From GCA-2725625 sp964574215 (GTDB lineage: Bacteria; Pseudomonadota; Alphaproteobacteria; Rhodospirillales; UBA2165), in assembly GCA_964574215.1 (NCBI GenBank), contig CAZNLR010000011.1:40842-104841 (forward strand): DNA of 64,000 nucleotides, given 5' to 3'. Shown here piece by piece: positions 31,991 through 41,407 of this stretch; position 1 is the stretch's first letter; the number at the start of each line of letters is the position of its first letter. A program made the position numbers and the translations under genes. The notes below the pieces were generated by a model that did not search any database, was not told the origin of the DNA, and was given only the letters and a program-made list of their open reading frames with translations.

Positions 31991-33526
31991 TTGTTTGGAC
32001 CGGGAAAGGTTATCAGCCAACATGAGGAATGCAGCAAGGCCGATATGGCTGAGCGGGGCGCCCAGGCTGCGTCGGCAATGGCCAGTCTCGGGGTTGGCGA
32101 AGGCGATGTCTTGGCCTGCTACATGCGAAACGACTTTCCCATGTTCGAAGCACAACTTGCCGCCCGGCTTCTAGGCGTCTACCTGGTGCCGGTCAATTGG
32201 CATTTTACCGCCGCTGAAACCGAATACATTTTGAAGGATTCTGAAGCCAAGGTCTTGATCGTTCATGCCGATTTGCTGGAAGAGATCAAGGCCGCCATTC
32301 CCCACGGCGTACTCGTGATCGCCGCGCCGACGCCGCCGGATATACGGGACGCCTACGGGATCGATGATGGCCTGTGCAGCGTACCGGAGGGAATAATTTC
32401 TTGGCGGGAGTGGATCGCAGAATTTGACGAGTGGCGGGCCCCGCCGCGGCCGCCGAGGGAAATAATGAATTATACGTCCGGAACGACGGGCAATCCCAAA
32501 GGGGTGGTCAAAAATCCGCTTACGCCGGAAGAGGAAAAAAAGGCGGGAGCGCTGAGTGATCTTGTCTATGGCGTGAGGTCGGGTATGCGAATCCTGCTGA
32601 CCGGTCCTTGTTACCATATCGCCGTCAACCACAGTGCGCAAATCGCCATGATGACCGATGCTGATTTGATTCTACAACCCAAGTTCGACGCCGAACATTT
32701 CCTCAAGTTGGTGGAAGAGTACAAGATCACCCACGCTCATATGGTACCGACCATGTTCGTCCGTATGCTTAAATTAGGCCAGGCGGTTAGAAACAAATAT
32801 GACGTCTCGTCCCTGCAATGGATTGTCCATGGCGCCGCGCCGTGTTCACCTGACGTCAAACGCGCCATGATCGATTGGTTCGGGCCGATTATTTCCGAAT
32901 ATTACGGCGGCACGGAAATCGGCATTTCCAATTTCTGTACCGCGCAAGATTGGTTGGATCATCCGGGTACCGTCGGAAGGATAACCGATGGCTCGATCAT
33001 CCGTATATACGGCGAGGATGGTAAAGAATTGCCGCCCGGAGACATCGGCGAGATTTACGGCGCCACCGATCTGGTGACGGATTTTGCCTACAAAGGACTG
33101 GGAGAAAAAAGGAAAGAAGTGGAAATCGACGGTTTGGTGTCCCTTGGCGACATGGGATACGTGGATGAGGAAGGTTATTTGTACTTGTGCGACCGCCGGA
33201 ACGATATGGTGATCTCGGGCGGCGTCAACATATACCCGGCGGAGATCGAGGCCGTGCTGGTGACCATGGACGGCGTGCGCGATTGCGCTGTGTTCGGCAT
33301 TCCCAACGAAGAATTCGGCGAATCCCTGATGGCGATGGTGGAACTGGAAGACAGTTCAAAAATTGAAGTGGATGACATCCGCCGATTTTTGATCGATCGG
33401 GTGGCCAAATATAAAGTGCCTCACCAAATAGAGTTTCGTGACGATCTGCCGCGGGAAGATTCAGGTAAAATTTTTAAACGCAAGCTACGCGAGCCCTATT
33501 GGCGGGATGCCGGCCGCGCCATTTAA
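31991..33526 (+). CDS. Acyl-CoA synthetase (AMP-binding)
   Basis: An ANL-family ligase of 511 residues with motifs NYTSGTTGNPKGVV, YYGGTEIG, LVSLGDMGYVDEEGYLYLCDRRNDMVISGGVNIYP and the C-terminal lysine region EDSGKIFKRKLRE. It begins with TTG at 31991, eight bases after AGGGG, and so has a short N-terminus compared with typical members. The 118-base divergent region shared with the acyl-CoA dehydrogenase gene would hold both promoters. Confidence 0.87.
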   Translation: MFGPGKVISQHEECSKADMAERGAQAASAMASLGVGEGDVLACYMRNDFPMFEAQLAARLLGVYLVPVNWHFTAAETEYILKDSEAKVLIVHADLLEEIKAAIPHGVLVIAAPTPPDIRDAYGIDDGLCSVPEGIISWREWIAEFDEWRAPPRPPREIMNYTSGTTGNPKGVVKNPLTPEEEKKAGALSDLVYGVRSGMRILLTGPCYHIAVNHSAQIAMMTDADLILQPKFDAEHFLKLVEEYKITHAHMVPTMFVRMLKLGQAVRNKYDVSSLQWIVHGAAPCSPDVKRAMIDWFGPIISEYYGGTEIGISNFCTAQDWLDHPGTVGRITDGSIIRIYGEDGKELPPGDIGEIYGATDLVTDFAYKGLGEKRKEVEIDGLVSLGDMGYVDEEGYLYLCDRRNDMVISGGVNIYPAEIEAVLVTMDGVRDCAVFGIPNEEFGESLMAMVELEDSSKIEVDDIRRFLIDRVAKYKVPHQIEFRDDLPREDSGKIFKRKLREPYWRDAGRAI

Positions 33527-33651
33527 TTTAATTCAGGAGATACTCGCCAAGGGCCTCAGACCGGTTGCTGAGGGTGATCTAAATAAACCACATAACCGAG
33601 AACGCTTAACCCCAGTACGATGGCCACATTAAGAAATCTCGCGGTATATCC

Positions 33652-33680
33652 TTGACATATCTTCCAATATTCAAATAGAT
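33652..33680 (+). promoter_or_regulatory. Promoter of the ArsR-type/RND operon
   Basis: TTGACA at 33652-33657 is followed after 17 bases by ATAGAT. Within it ATTC at 33669-33672 is followed after eight bases by GATG, close to the ATTC-N8-GAAT pattern reported for SqrR. The ArsR start is 25 bases further on. Confidence 0.5.
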
Positions 33681-33704
33681 GATGAAGAAAAAGACTTAGA
33701 AGAT

Positions 33705-34007
33705 ATGAATATTGATGAAATGCGGAAAAGTGCCGAACGGGTGAGTGGATTACTTAAAGCCATGTCCCATGAACGCCGGTTGATGATCCTCTGCCAGTTG
33801 GTGGACGGTGAAAAATCCGTTGGTGAAATCGCCCGGTCACTTGAAATGAGAGATGCCGCGGCATCTCAGCAATTGGCGCTTTTGCGCAAAGACGGTCTGG
33901 TGGAAACCAGAAGGGACGGTCAGACGGTCTTTTATTCCGTGATCCGAACCGACGTCCGGCAACTGATCGAATTCCTTTATATGCAGTTTTGTGAAACTTC
34001 CAAATAA
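33705..34007 (+). CDS. ArsR family repressor, SqrR/BigR-type persulfide sensor
   Basis: A 100-residue winged-helix regulator (LKAMSHERRLMILCQLVDGEKSVGEIA, then AASQQLALLRKDGLVETRRDGQTVFYSV). Two cysteines, Cys30 and Cys96, are 66 residues apart. That is the same spacing as the Cys41/Cys107 pair that forms the polysulfide link in SqrR and the matching pair in BigR. It carries no metal-site CxC motif of arsenic sensors. It heads an operon with DUF2892 and an RND efflux pair, which it likely represses until reactive sulfur species appear. Confidence 0.82.
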   Translation: MNIDEMRKSAERVSGLLKAMSHERRLMILCQLVDGEKSVGEIARSLEMRDAAASQQLALLRKDGLVETRRDGQTVFYSVIRTDVRQLIEFLYMQFCETSK

Positions 34008-34022
34008 CCGGAGAATGAAAAA

Positions 34023-34232
34023 ATGATTTTCACCATGGACAGACTTATCTTAGCCATTGCCGGCGCCTTTATTTTGGCGAGCGTCGTGCTTTCCCATCTT
34101 CACAGCCCGTACTGGCTGTTCTTTACGGCCTTCGTCGGATTAAATCTTTTGCAGGCGAGTTTCAGCCGCTGGTGCCCCATGGTGACGTTCCTCCGCAAAG
34201 TCGGCGTCCAGAAGGGCGTGGCTTTCGAGTAA
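34023..34232 (+). CDS. DUF2892 (YgaP-type) membrane protein
   Basis: A 69-residue protein with two hydrophobic helices and the segment NLLQASFSRWCPMVTFLRKVGV, the C-terminal membrane domain found in YgaP rhodaneses and in BigR/SqrR operons. GGAG lies nine bases before the ATG. The conserved cysteine in RWCP may be exposed to sulfur species. It lies 15 bases after the ArsR-type gene. Confidence 0.85.
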   Translation: MIFTMDRLILAIAGAFILASVVLSHLHSPYWLFFTAFVGLNLLQASFSRWCPMVTFLRKVGVQKGVAFE

Positions 34233-34270
34233 ACCTCAACCTTTTCTTTGTACAGGAGGCGCGGACAAGG

Positions 34271-35263
34271 ATGAATATATTCGGGCTAATACCGGCGGGT
34301 TTTCTGGCCGTATTGATTATGACGCCGTTAGGTCAAACGAAGGCCGACGAATTCGAAGTAAAATTTCGATCCATTGAGGATCGAAAGGCCGTGTTTGCGA
34401 CCGTTGAAAGCGTGGACCGGGTTCTCGCCCGCGCCCGGATCGGCGGCATCATTGCGGAATTAGCCGTCGATGAAGGCAGTCAGGTACACGCCGGCCAGAT
34501 AATCGCCGTAATCGAAGACAAAAAATTGCCTCTTAAGTTGGCCTCTTTGGAGGCCAAGTTGAAATCCTTGGCCGCGCAAAGGAAACTCGCCCGGACGGAC
34601 CTAAAGCGGGCAAAATCTCTGCGCCGTACCGGTGCGGCCAGCCAGGCCCGGCTCGACGAAACCCAGACAAAACTGGATATCGTCATTAGCGAGATCGCTT
34701 CCCTGAATGCCGAAAAACGGGTCGTACTCCAGCAGATCAAGGATGGCGGAGTTACGGCGCCGGCGTCCGGTCGCGTTTTGTCCGTCGCCGTCACCAACGG
34801 CAGCGTTATTCTGCCCGGTGAAACTATCGCCGAAATCGCTAAGGATGCATACATTCTCCGCCTGCGGCTACCGGAACGCCATGCCCGGTTTCTAAAGGTC
34901 GGCGATCAGGTCCAGGTGGGGCAACGTGGTCTGGACGGCAACAGTACGGATTTGGCTGACGCAGCCGTCCAACAGGTCTATCCGGAGATGGAGAAAGGGC
35001 GGGTGATCGCCGACGTTAAGGTCTCCGGCTTGGGAAATTACTTTGTCGGGGAAAGAACGCGGGTTCATGTTGCGACGGGTTCCCGCCGGATAATCGCTGC
35101 GCCGGGAAAATATTTTTACCAACGATACGGCGTCACCTTCGCCAAATTGAAAACCGGCGGAGAAGTTACGCTTCGCCTGGGCCTGCCCGTTCGCAGCGGG
35201 CAGGGAAGCGAAATCGAAGTCTTGTCGGGTTTGAAGGCCGGTGACATTCTGGTGACGCCATGA
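34271..35263 (+). CDS. RND efflux periplasmic adaptor (membrane fusion protein)
   Basis: A HlyD/AcrA-type adaptor of 330 residues. It has an N-terminal signal or anchor (GFLAVLIMTPLGQTKA), a biotinyl-lipoyl half (RIGGIIAELAVDEGSQVHAGQIIAVIED), a helical hairpin with RTGAASQARLDETQTKLD, the second lipoyl half (VTAPASGRVLSVAVTNGSVI) and a beta-barrel. It connects the RND pump to an outer-membrane channel, and no channel gene is present here. Its stop overlaps the pump start by four bases (ATGA). Confidence 0.9.
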   Translation: MNIFGLIPAGFLAVLIMTPLGQTKADEFEVKFRSIEDRKAVFATVESVDRVLARARIGGIIAELAVDEGSQVHAGQIIAVIEDKKLPLKLASLEAKLKSLAAQRKLARTDLKRAKSLRRTGAASQARLDETQTKLDIVISEIASLNAEKRVVLQQIKDGGVTAPASGRVLSVAVTNGSVILPGETIAEIAKDAYILRLRLPERHARFLKVGDQVQVGQRGLDGNSTDLADAAVQQVYPEMEKGRVIADVKVSGLGNYFVGERTRVHVATGSRRIIAAPGKYFYQRYGVTFAKLKTGGEVTLRLGLPVRSGQGSEIEVLSGLKAGDILVTP

Positions 35264-38200
35264 ACTTGGGCATTTCCGGCCATTTGACCCGGCTGTTTAT
35301 CCGTTCTCCACTGACGCCCTTGCTGCTGCTGTCGACCATTTTGGTGGGCGCCGTCGCCCTCTGGGTCATGCCGCGGGAAGAAGAACCCCAGATCAGTGTC
35401 CCCATGGTGGATATATTGATCAAGGCCGATGGTCTAAAAGCGGTTGATGCGGTTGAACTGGTTACCGAGCCGCTGGAGGATATCGTTAAAGGGATCGACG
35501 GCGTGGAGCATGTTTATTCCCAGACGGAAGACGACCGGGTCATGGTAACGGCGCGCTTCCTGGTCGGCACCGACGAGGACCGGGCCATTTTGCGCGTTCA
35601 CGAAAACATCAGCGCCAACATGACGCAAATACCCATCGGCGTACCCGAACCATTGATCATTGGGCGCGGTATCAACGATGTGGCGATCCTCGTTCTGACC
35701 TTGTCACCGAAAGATAATGGCGCGGAAAGTTGGGATTCCCGTTCCCTTTACCGGCTGGCCGATGAATTGCAGCATGAACTCATTAAAGTTGACGAGGTGG
35801 GACTCACCTACATTGTCGGCGGTAGTCCCGATCAAATCCGGGTGGAGCCAAATCCGGAGAAGCTGACCCTGTTCGGTGTGACCCTGAACCAATTGGTCAC
35901 CAAGGTAAAAGAAGCCAACCGGTCGCTTTTAGCCGGGCAGTTTAACCGTGCGGGCCGGAATCTGCCTGTGGCCGCCGGACAAACTTTGCAAGGCGTGGCC
36001 GATATCGGCCAATTGCTGATTACCACCCACGACGGCCGGCCGGTTTATGTCAAAGACGTTGCCGATATCGTTGTCGGCGCACGTGATGAAAATAGCCGGG
36101 TATGGCAATACGCCTGGGACGAAAGGAGCGGCAAAAAAGACGATCCCCAAATTCGCTCCGCCGTCAGTATCGCTTTTGCCAAACGCCAGGGCGCCAATGC
36201 CGTCGCCGTTGCCGATAACCTATTGAACCGACTGGCGGCCATTCGGGGCCAACTGTTGCCCGAAAACATCGATGTCAACGTCACCAGAAATTATGGTGAA
36301 ACCGCCAGCGACAAAGCAAATGAGTTATTGCTGCATTTGATCAGCGCCACTGTCACCATAGTGCTGATCATCGCTCTCTTTATCGGATGGCGTGAAGGTA
36401 TCGTCGTTCTGGTGGTGATTCCGGCCACCATTCTGTTCACATTTTTCATGTCCTGGCTAATGGGATTCACCATCAACCGGGTGAGTTTGTTTGCCCTGAT
36501 TTTCTCCATCGGAATTCTGGTGGATGACGCCATCGTCGTGGTTGAAAACATCGTCCGCCATTGGCGCATGAAAGGGGGACGGGACCGTATTCAAACGGCG
36601 ATCGAAGCCGTTGCCGAAGTGGGAAATCCGACAATTATCGCTACCTTGACCATCGTCGCCGCTTTGCTGCCGATGATGTTTGTTTCCGGCTTGATGGGAC
36701 CGTATATGAGCCCTATTCCTGCCAATGCCTCGGCCGCCATGCTGTTTTCCTTTTTCGTTGCCGTGATGATAACCCCCTGGCTTTTGGTGAAACTGAAGGG
36801 AAGCGAGCGGTATCAGGATGAAGCCCGGGAAGGGGATATCGATCACGGCGGCATATTGGGTAAAATTTATCTCGCCGCCGCCGTGCCGCTGCTTCAGGGG
36901 CGCCGGCGGTCAATCATTTTTCTTCTGGTTGTCGGATTTACCACGCTGGCGTCGTTCGGGTTGATTGCCGGTAAGGACGTCACCGTCAAACTGTTGCCGT
37001 TTGACGATAAATCGGAATTGCAGGTCGTCGTCGATCTACCGGAAGGAAGCACTTTGGAAGACACCGAGCGGGTCCTATTCGCGGCGGCCCAAAACCTAAA
37101 AACCGTGCCGGAGCTGGCGGACATTCAATTGTACGCGGGAACCGCTTCGCCGTTCGGTTTCAACGGATTGGTCCGCCATTCCTATCTGCGAAACCGGCCC
37201 GAACAGGGTGATCTTCAGGTTAATTTCCTGCCCAAAGATCAGCGGGAGCGGCAAAGCCATGCCATCGCTCTCGATATCAGGGAAAAACTAAAATCCCTAT
37301 CTTTGCCCGAGGGAACAACGGTCAAGGTCGTGGAAGTGCCGCCGGGTCCGCCCGTTCTGGCGACTTTACTGGCGGAAGTATACGGGCCGGATGGTGAAAG
37401 CCGCCGCCGCACTGCCGAAAAAGTGAAAGAAGCTTTCAAAAAAGTGGACTTTGTTGTCGATGTCGACGATTCCATAGGCACGCCAGCCAACCGACTGAGG
37501 ATCAAAATCGACAATGAGAACTTGGAATTCCACGGCGTCGAAGAGGCAGACGTCTACGATACCATAGACGCCTTGGTGGACGGTATAAGCGTCGGATATT
37601 CGCACCGCGGTCGGGGCGCCAATCCCATTGAAATTGCCGTAAAACTACCCAAAAAGGGTCTTTTCCCCAGCGAGCGGTTTTTATCGACGCCGGTGCCGGC
37701 GAAGAATGGCGTGGTGGAACTTGGCGATCTGGTGCAACTGAGCCTCGAAAAAGCATCATTTCCCATATTCCGCCGCGATGGACGATTTGCTGAAATGATC
37801 ATGGCGGAATTAGCCGGGCGTTTCGAAGCGCCGATCTATGGCATGCTGGCCGTCGAGGAGGCGCTGAAAGAAATTGAGAAAAGCGGTGAGGCTGTTGAAA
37901 TCAGATACCGCGACCAGCCCGAGGATGAATCCCGTCCTTCCATGTTGTGGGATGGCGAATGGGAAATCACCTATACGACTTTTCGGGATATGGGATTGGC
38001 ATTCGGCGTCGCGCTACTGGGTATTTATCTTTTGGTGGTTGGCCAATTTGGAAGTTTTCGTCTGCCTTTGGTTATCATGGTGCCGGTGCCGTTGACGTTG
38101 ATCGGCATAATCATCGGTCACTGGCTGTTTTCTGCGCCATTTACGGCGACTTCCATGATCGGATTTATTGCTTTGGCCGGAATTATGGTGCGCAACTCCA

Positions 38201-38472
38201 TCCTGCTGGTCGATTTTATCCGCAGCCGGCAGGCAGAGGGAATGGTGTTGCGGGCGAGCCTTTTGGAAGCCGGCGCCATTCGGTTTCGCCCCATATTTCT
38301 AACCGCTGTTACGGCCATGGTCGGCGCCGCCTTTATCCTCCTGGATCCGATATTTCAGGGATTAGCAATTTCAATGCTGTTTGGTTTGGCCTCTTCAACG
38401 GTGCTGACGCTGCTGGTTATTCCAGCAATCTACATTTGGTTGCGCGACGACGGCTTGACCATGAATAACTAG
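35260..38472 (+). CDS. RND family efflux permease (AcrB/HAE1-like)
   Basis: A 1070-residue inner-membrane proton antiporter with the usual two halves: TM1, a large periplasmic loop, TM2-6, then repeated. The proton-relay motif in TM4 is visible as GILVDDAIVVVENIVRHW, and the second half has MVRNSILLVDFIRSRQAEG. The substrate is unknown. Its placement behind an SqrR/BigR-type regulator suggests export linked to sulfide or thiol stress (inference). It is translationally coupled to the adaptor. Confidence 0.93.
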   Translation: MNLGISGHLTRLFIRSPLTPLLLLSTILVGAVALWVMPREEEPQISVPMVDILIKADGLKAVDAVELVTEPLEDIVKGIDGVEHVYSQTEDDRVMVTARFLVGTDEDRAILRVHENISANMTQIPIGVPEPLIIGRGINDVAILVLTLSPKDNGAESWDSRSLYRLADELQHELIKVDEVGLTYIVGGSPDQIRVEPNPEKLTLFGVTLNQLVTKVKEANRSLLAGQFNRAGRNLPVAAGQTLQGVADIGQLLITTHDGRPVYVKDVADIVVGARDENSRVWQYAWDERSGKKDDPQIRSAVSIAFAKRQGANAVAVADNLLNRLAAIRGQLLPENIDVNVTRNYGETASDKANELLLHLISATVTIVLIIALFIGWREGIVVLVVIPATILFTFFMSWLMGFTINRVSLFALIFSIGILVDDAIVVVENIVRHWRMKGGRDRIQTAIEAVAEVGNPTIIATLTIVAALLPMMFVSGLMGPYMSPIPANASAAMLFSFFVAVMITPWLLVKLKGSERYQDEAREGDIDHGGILGKIYLAAAVPLLQGRRRSIIFLLVVGFTTLASFGLIAGKDVTVKLLPFDDKSELQVVVDLPEGSTLEDTERVLFAAAQNLKTVPELADIQLYAGTASPFGFNGLVRHSYLRNRPEQGDLQVNFLPKDQRERQSHAIALDIREKLKSLSLPEGTTVKVVEVPPGPPVLATLLAEVYGPDGESRRRTAEKVKEAFKKVDFVVDVDDSIGTPANRLRIKIDNENLEFHGVEEADVYDTIDALVDGISVGYSHRGRGANPIEIAVKLPKKGLFPSERFLSTPVPAKNGVVELGDLVQLSLEKASFPIFRRDGRFAEMIMAELAGRFEAPIYGMLAVEEALKEIEKSGEAVEIRYRDQPEDESRPSMLWDGEWEITYTTFRDMGLAFGVALLGIYLLVVGQFGSFRLPLVIMVPVPLTLIGIIIGHWLFSAPFTATSMIGFIALAGIMVRNSILLVDFIRSRQAEGMVLRASLLEAGAIRFRPIFLTAVTAMVGAAFILLDPIFQGLAISMLFGLASSTVLTLLVIPAIYIWLRDDGLTMNN

Positions 38473-38727
38473 TAATCAGAAATAATTTTTGGTGAGTAAA
38501 CGGTTACTATTGGTAAAAAATCCGCTTTACTTATGCAGAAAAGAAATTTCTTTCTTTGTTGTACTTTTCTGCAATCCGATGTAAATCAATACCAATCTTA
38601 TCCGGTATTTCCGCGGGCGCCGCTTTTATTTCCGATATATAGCCGTTTCGTTTGAATTGTTGGATTGATTAAATTTGCCGGTTTCGGCCGGAAGTTGATT
38701 AACGTTTATCTCTAGGGAGAACACAAA

Positions 38728-38937
38728 ATGCCTACAGGCACAGTAAAATGGTTTAACCTTCAAAAGGGGTATGGCTTTATCATGCCGGAAGACGGGTCGG
38801 ACGATGCCTTTGTCCACATTTCCGCCGTTGAACAATCCGGATTGGTAAGCCTGGATGAAGGTCAAAAAGTCGAATACGAGTTGGTGCCGGGCCGCAATGG
38901 GAAACTCGCAGCATCCAACCTCAGCATCGTCGAATAA
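38728..38937 (+). CDS. Cold shock domain protein
   Basis: A 69-residue CspA-type RNA chaperone with TGTVKWFNLQKGYGFIMPEDG (RNP1 KGYGFI) and FVHISAVEQSG (RNP2 FVHIS). GGGAG lies eight bases before the ATG. The 255 bases between the RND gene and this start are AT-rich and could provide the long structured leader common for cold-shock mRNAs. A strong terminator follows. Confidence 0.95.
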   Translation: MPTGTVKWFNLQKGYGFIMPEDGSDDAFVHISAVEQSGLVSLDEGQKVEYELVPGRNGKLAASNLSIVE

Positions 38938-38961
38938 TAAAATCCCGCATTTTTAAAAGTA

Positions 38962-38999
38962 GGCCCGATACTGTTAAGGCTGTCGGGCCAGTTTTTTTT
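38962..38999 (+). terminator. Rho-independent terminator of the cold shock gene
   Basis: GGCCCGA and TCGGGCC arms (38962-38968, 38983-38989) are followed by a run of eight T. Confidence 0.85.
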
Positions 39000-39042
39000 G
39001 CCCAACTCAACCGTTGGAATAAATTTTCAGCACTTATTCTGA

Positions 39043-39864
39043 ATGCCTACGCTCGAAATCGAAAACGTAAAGGTTAACTACCATGTATCGGGTTCGGGGG
39101 AGCCGGTCGTGTTGCTGCATTGTTCGTCAAGCACTCACCGGCAATGGCGTGACCTCTGGAAACTAATTGAAAGCAATTTTCAGGTTTGGGCGCCGGATCT
39201 TTATGGATACGGTGACACCGATTTATGGCCGGGCGGCAACGATACGTTGATCGCCGAAGAGGCCAAGCTGGTTCGCGGCCTCATTGAACATATTGGAAAG
39301 CCGGTGCATTTGGTTGGCCATTCATTCGGAGGTGTCGTTTCCCTGCGATTGGCGATGGAGAATCGTACGCTTCTCAGAAGCCTGGTGCTGATTGAGCCGA
39401 TTGCAGCGTGGCTCATGGAAAATGACGACGATCTCGGCCCTTATTTAGAGCTAAGGGGCATAAGAGACGAGTTTCACGGACAACTTGATAGCGGTGACAC
39501 GTCGGCGGCCGTCAGACCTTACTATGATTATTGGAGCGGCGAAGGCGCCTGGAATAATACCGAGGGATCTTTGCGGGAGTATGTCCTGGCGACCGCAAAA
39601 AAAGTATATTTGGAATTTGCCGCTATCTATAATTCCGGAAACACCATTCTACCGCTCGACCAGATAAAGTTGCCGACGACGATCATTCGCGGATCGCAAA
39701 CGCCGTCTTCGACCAAACGCATTACCGAAATATTATCCCAGGCGTGGACGTGGGCGCCGGTACACTCGATTCCCGGCGGCGGGCATTTGTCGCCCATCAC
39801 CCATCCGGATGAAGTCAATAATTTGGTCAAATTCCACCTGATGAACGCAGTCCAAGCCGACTAA
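39043..39864 (+). CDS. Alpha/beta hydrolase
   Basis: A 273-residue alpha/beta-hydrolase-fold enzyme. The oxyanion region VVLLHCSSSTHRQW precedes the nucleophile elbow GHSFGG (catalytic serine), and the catalytic histidine lies in IPGGGHLSPITHP. The N-terminus (LEIENVKVNYHVSGSG) is typical of soluble members, without a signal peptide. No ribosome-binding site is evident before the ATG. The substrate is unknown. Confidence 0.88.
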   Translation: MPTLEIENVKVNYHVSGSGEPVVLLHCSSSTHRQWRDLWKLIESNFQVWAPDLYGYGDTDLWPGGNDTLIAEEAKLVRGLIEHIGKPVHLVGHSFGGVVSLRLAMENRTLLRSLVLIEPIAAWLMENDDDLGPYLELRGIRDEFHGQLDSGDTSAAVRPYYDYWSGEGAWNNTEGSLREYVLATAKKVYLEFAAIYNSGNTILPLDQIKLPTTIIRGSQTPSSTKRITEILSQAWTWAPVHSIPGGGHLSPITHPDEVNNLVKFHLMNAVQAD

Positions 39865-40048
39865 TCGCAGATGGCATTGTCGGATTACCCACCCTGAAAT
39901 ATTTTGAAACCTAATATTCATTGCAGTTCAACAGATCAAACCTAACATAAACTCCATACAGTTTGTTTTGATAGCGAACCTAGCCGATCGTCCGTCAAAA
40001 CGGATTATACGCTTCCAGATATGTATCGGGGAAAATTGCAGAAGCAGT

Positions 40049-40435
40049 ATGATGACCAAGCCTAAAAAAAGAATAATGTTTGTCGACGATGTCGAGGAAA
40101 ACGCTCTTATCGCAAAAGAAAATTTGGAAAATTTAGGGTATCAGGTTACGGCTGTCGCCAATGCCAAGGATGCTTTTCAAATATTCCGCGATTCGCCGGA
40201 TAAATTTGATCTGATTATTACCGATCAGGTTATGCCGGGAATGATGGGAGATGACTTGGCCAAGGCTGTGCACAAAGTTAAGGCCAGCGTACCGGTGATC
40301 TTGGTGACCGGCTACAGTACAAAAATAACGGTAAATAATTTTCGGGAATTCGGATTCTCAGATTTGGTAATGAAGCCGTGGTTGATCGAAGAAATGAAAC
40401 AGTCAATCAGCCAAGTATTAGCGGCTCGTCCGTAA
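40049..40435 (+). CDS. Single-domain response regulator (receiver only)
   Basis: A CheY-like receiver of about 128 residues. The acidic pair is in MFVDDVEENA, the phosphoacceptor aspartate in LIITDQVMPGM, the threonine in VILVTGYS and the lysine in LVMKPW. There is no output domain. An upstream in-frame TTG at 39968 would add non-domain sequence, so the ATG at 40049 is used. It is similar to receivers of hybrid kinases. It is convergent with an OmpR-type gene one base away. Confidence 0.83.
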   Translation: MMTKPKKRIMFVDDVEENALIAKENLENLGYQVTAVANAKDAFQIFRDSPDKFDLIITDQVMPGMMGDDLAKAVHKVKASVPVILVTGYSTKITVNNFREFGFSDLVMKPWLIEEMKQSISQVLAARP

Positions 40436-40436
40436 A

Positions 40437-41156
40437 TTAACCGACACTGGTTACAGAGGCGGCAAAAATATAACCCGCATTTCTGACGGTCTTAATCCAT
40501 TGAGGCGCTTTAGGGTCTTTTTCAATTTTTTTACGCAAACGAGCGATACGGATATCGACGCTTCGGTCAAAAGCCGGACTATCGTTGTTGTAAGCGTACT
40601 CTAGAATTTGATCCCGGGACAGGACCCGGTTGGGGTGTTCGACAAAAGCTTTCATCAATTCAAACTCACCGCTCGTCAAACTGATCAACTCGCCGGCAGG
40701 AGTAGAAAATTCCCTTTTCCCGATGTCGAAATTCCAGCCGTCGAACTCGTAGGCCATGGAAGCGTCAGCAGCGTTGCTTGAACCTGCCGTACTTCGTCTC
40801 AGGACACTCCTTACTCGGGCAAGAAGTTCCCTCGGCTCGAAGGGTTTGGTTAAATAATCGTCGGCGCCAATTTCCAGGCCGACGACTTTTTCCATGGTAT
40901 CCGTGCGCCCGCTCAAAATAACGATTCCTGCAGAGGACTTTGCTTTCATGGCCCGGGTCAATTCCAAACCGTCCATATCCGGGAGGCCGAGGTCGACGAT
41001 GATCAAGTCGACGTCGTTTTTATCCAAGACTTGAAGTGCCTGGGTTCCGTCGCCGCTGGTCAAAACATCGTATCCGCCCATATTCAGGCAATCGCTAACG
41101 ATATCCAGAATCTCCGGATCGTCGTCAACTGCCAGAACGGTTTTTTGCGATTCCAA
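40437..41156 (-). CDS. OmpR/PhoB family response regulator
   Basis: A 239-residue regulator. The receiver has AVDDDPEILD, LIIVDLGLPDMDG (phosphoacceptor Asp) and DYLTKPFEPRELLARV. The C-terminal winged helix has LTSGEFELMKAFVEHPNRVLSRDQIL and SVDIRIARLRKKIEKDP. No histidine kinase gene is adjacent, so it is an orphan here. Confidence 0.92.
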   Translation of the reverse strand: MESQKTVLAVDDDPEILDIVSDCLNMGGYDVLTSGDGTQALQVLDKNDVDLIIVDLGLPDMDGLELTRAMKAKSSAGIVILSGRTDTMEKVVGLEIGADDYLTKPFEPRELLARVRSVLRRSTAGSSNAADASMAYEFDGWNFDIGKREFSTPAGELISLTSGEFELMKAFVEHPNRVLSRDQILEYAYNNDSPAFDRSVDIRIARLRKKIEKDPKAPQWIKTVRNAGYIFAASVTSVG

Positions 41157-41407
41157 CTAACCCCCCATGCCTAAAAACGACTTGTCACTATTTTCATTGC
41201 CTAAACAATCAAATAAATCCCGAGAATGCTCTTTTAATTTGATAATTATTTGTTGTATTTCAAGGGATCATTTTATCAAATAGTATAGTTATCTTCGCAT
41301 ATTTTTGCATTTGCAAACCAGGGCAATTTGATCCTGGTCCAAAATAAACGTGATTCAGGCAATTGCCGGTTGAAATGATGGCCAGAAAGCAACAACTGTA
41401 GTCAGAT

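Noticed and set aside
33705..34007. Arsenic or metal sensor for the ArsR-type protein
   Set aside because: No CVC-type metal motif; the Cys30/Cys96 spacing and the DUF2892 neighbour fit the persulfide sensors better.
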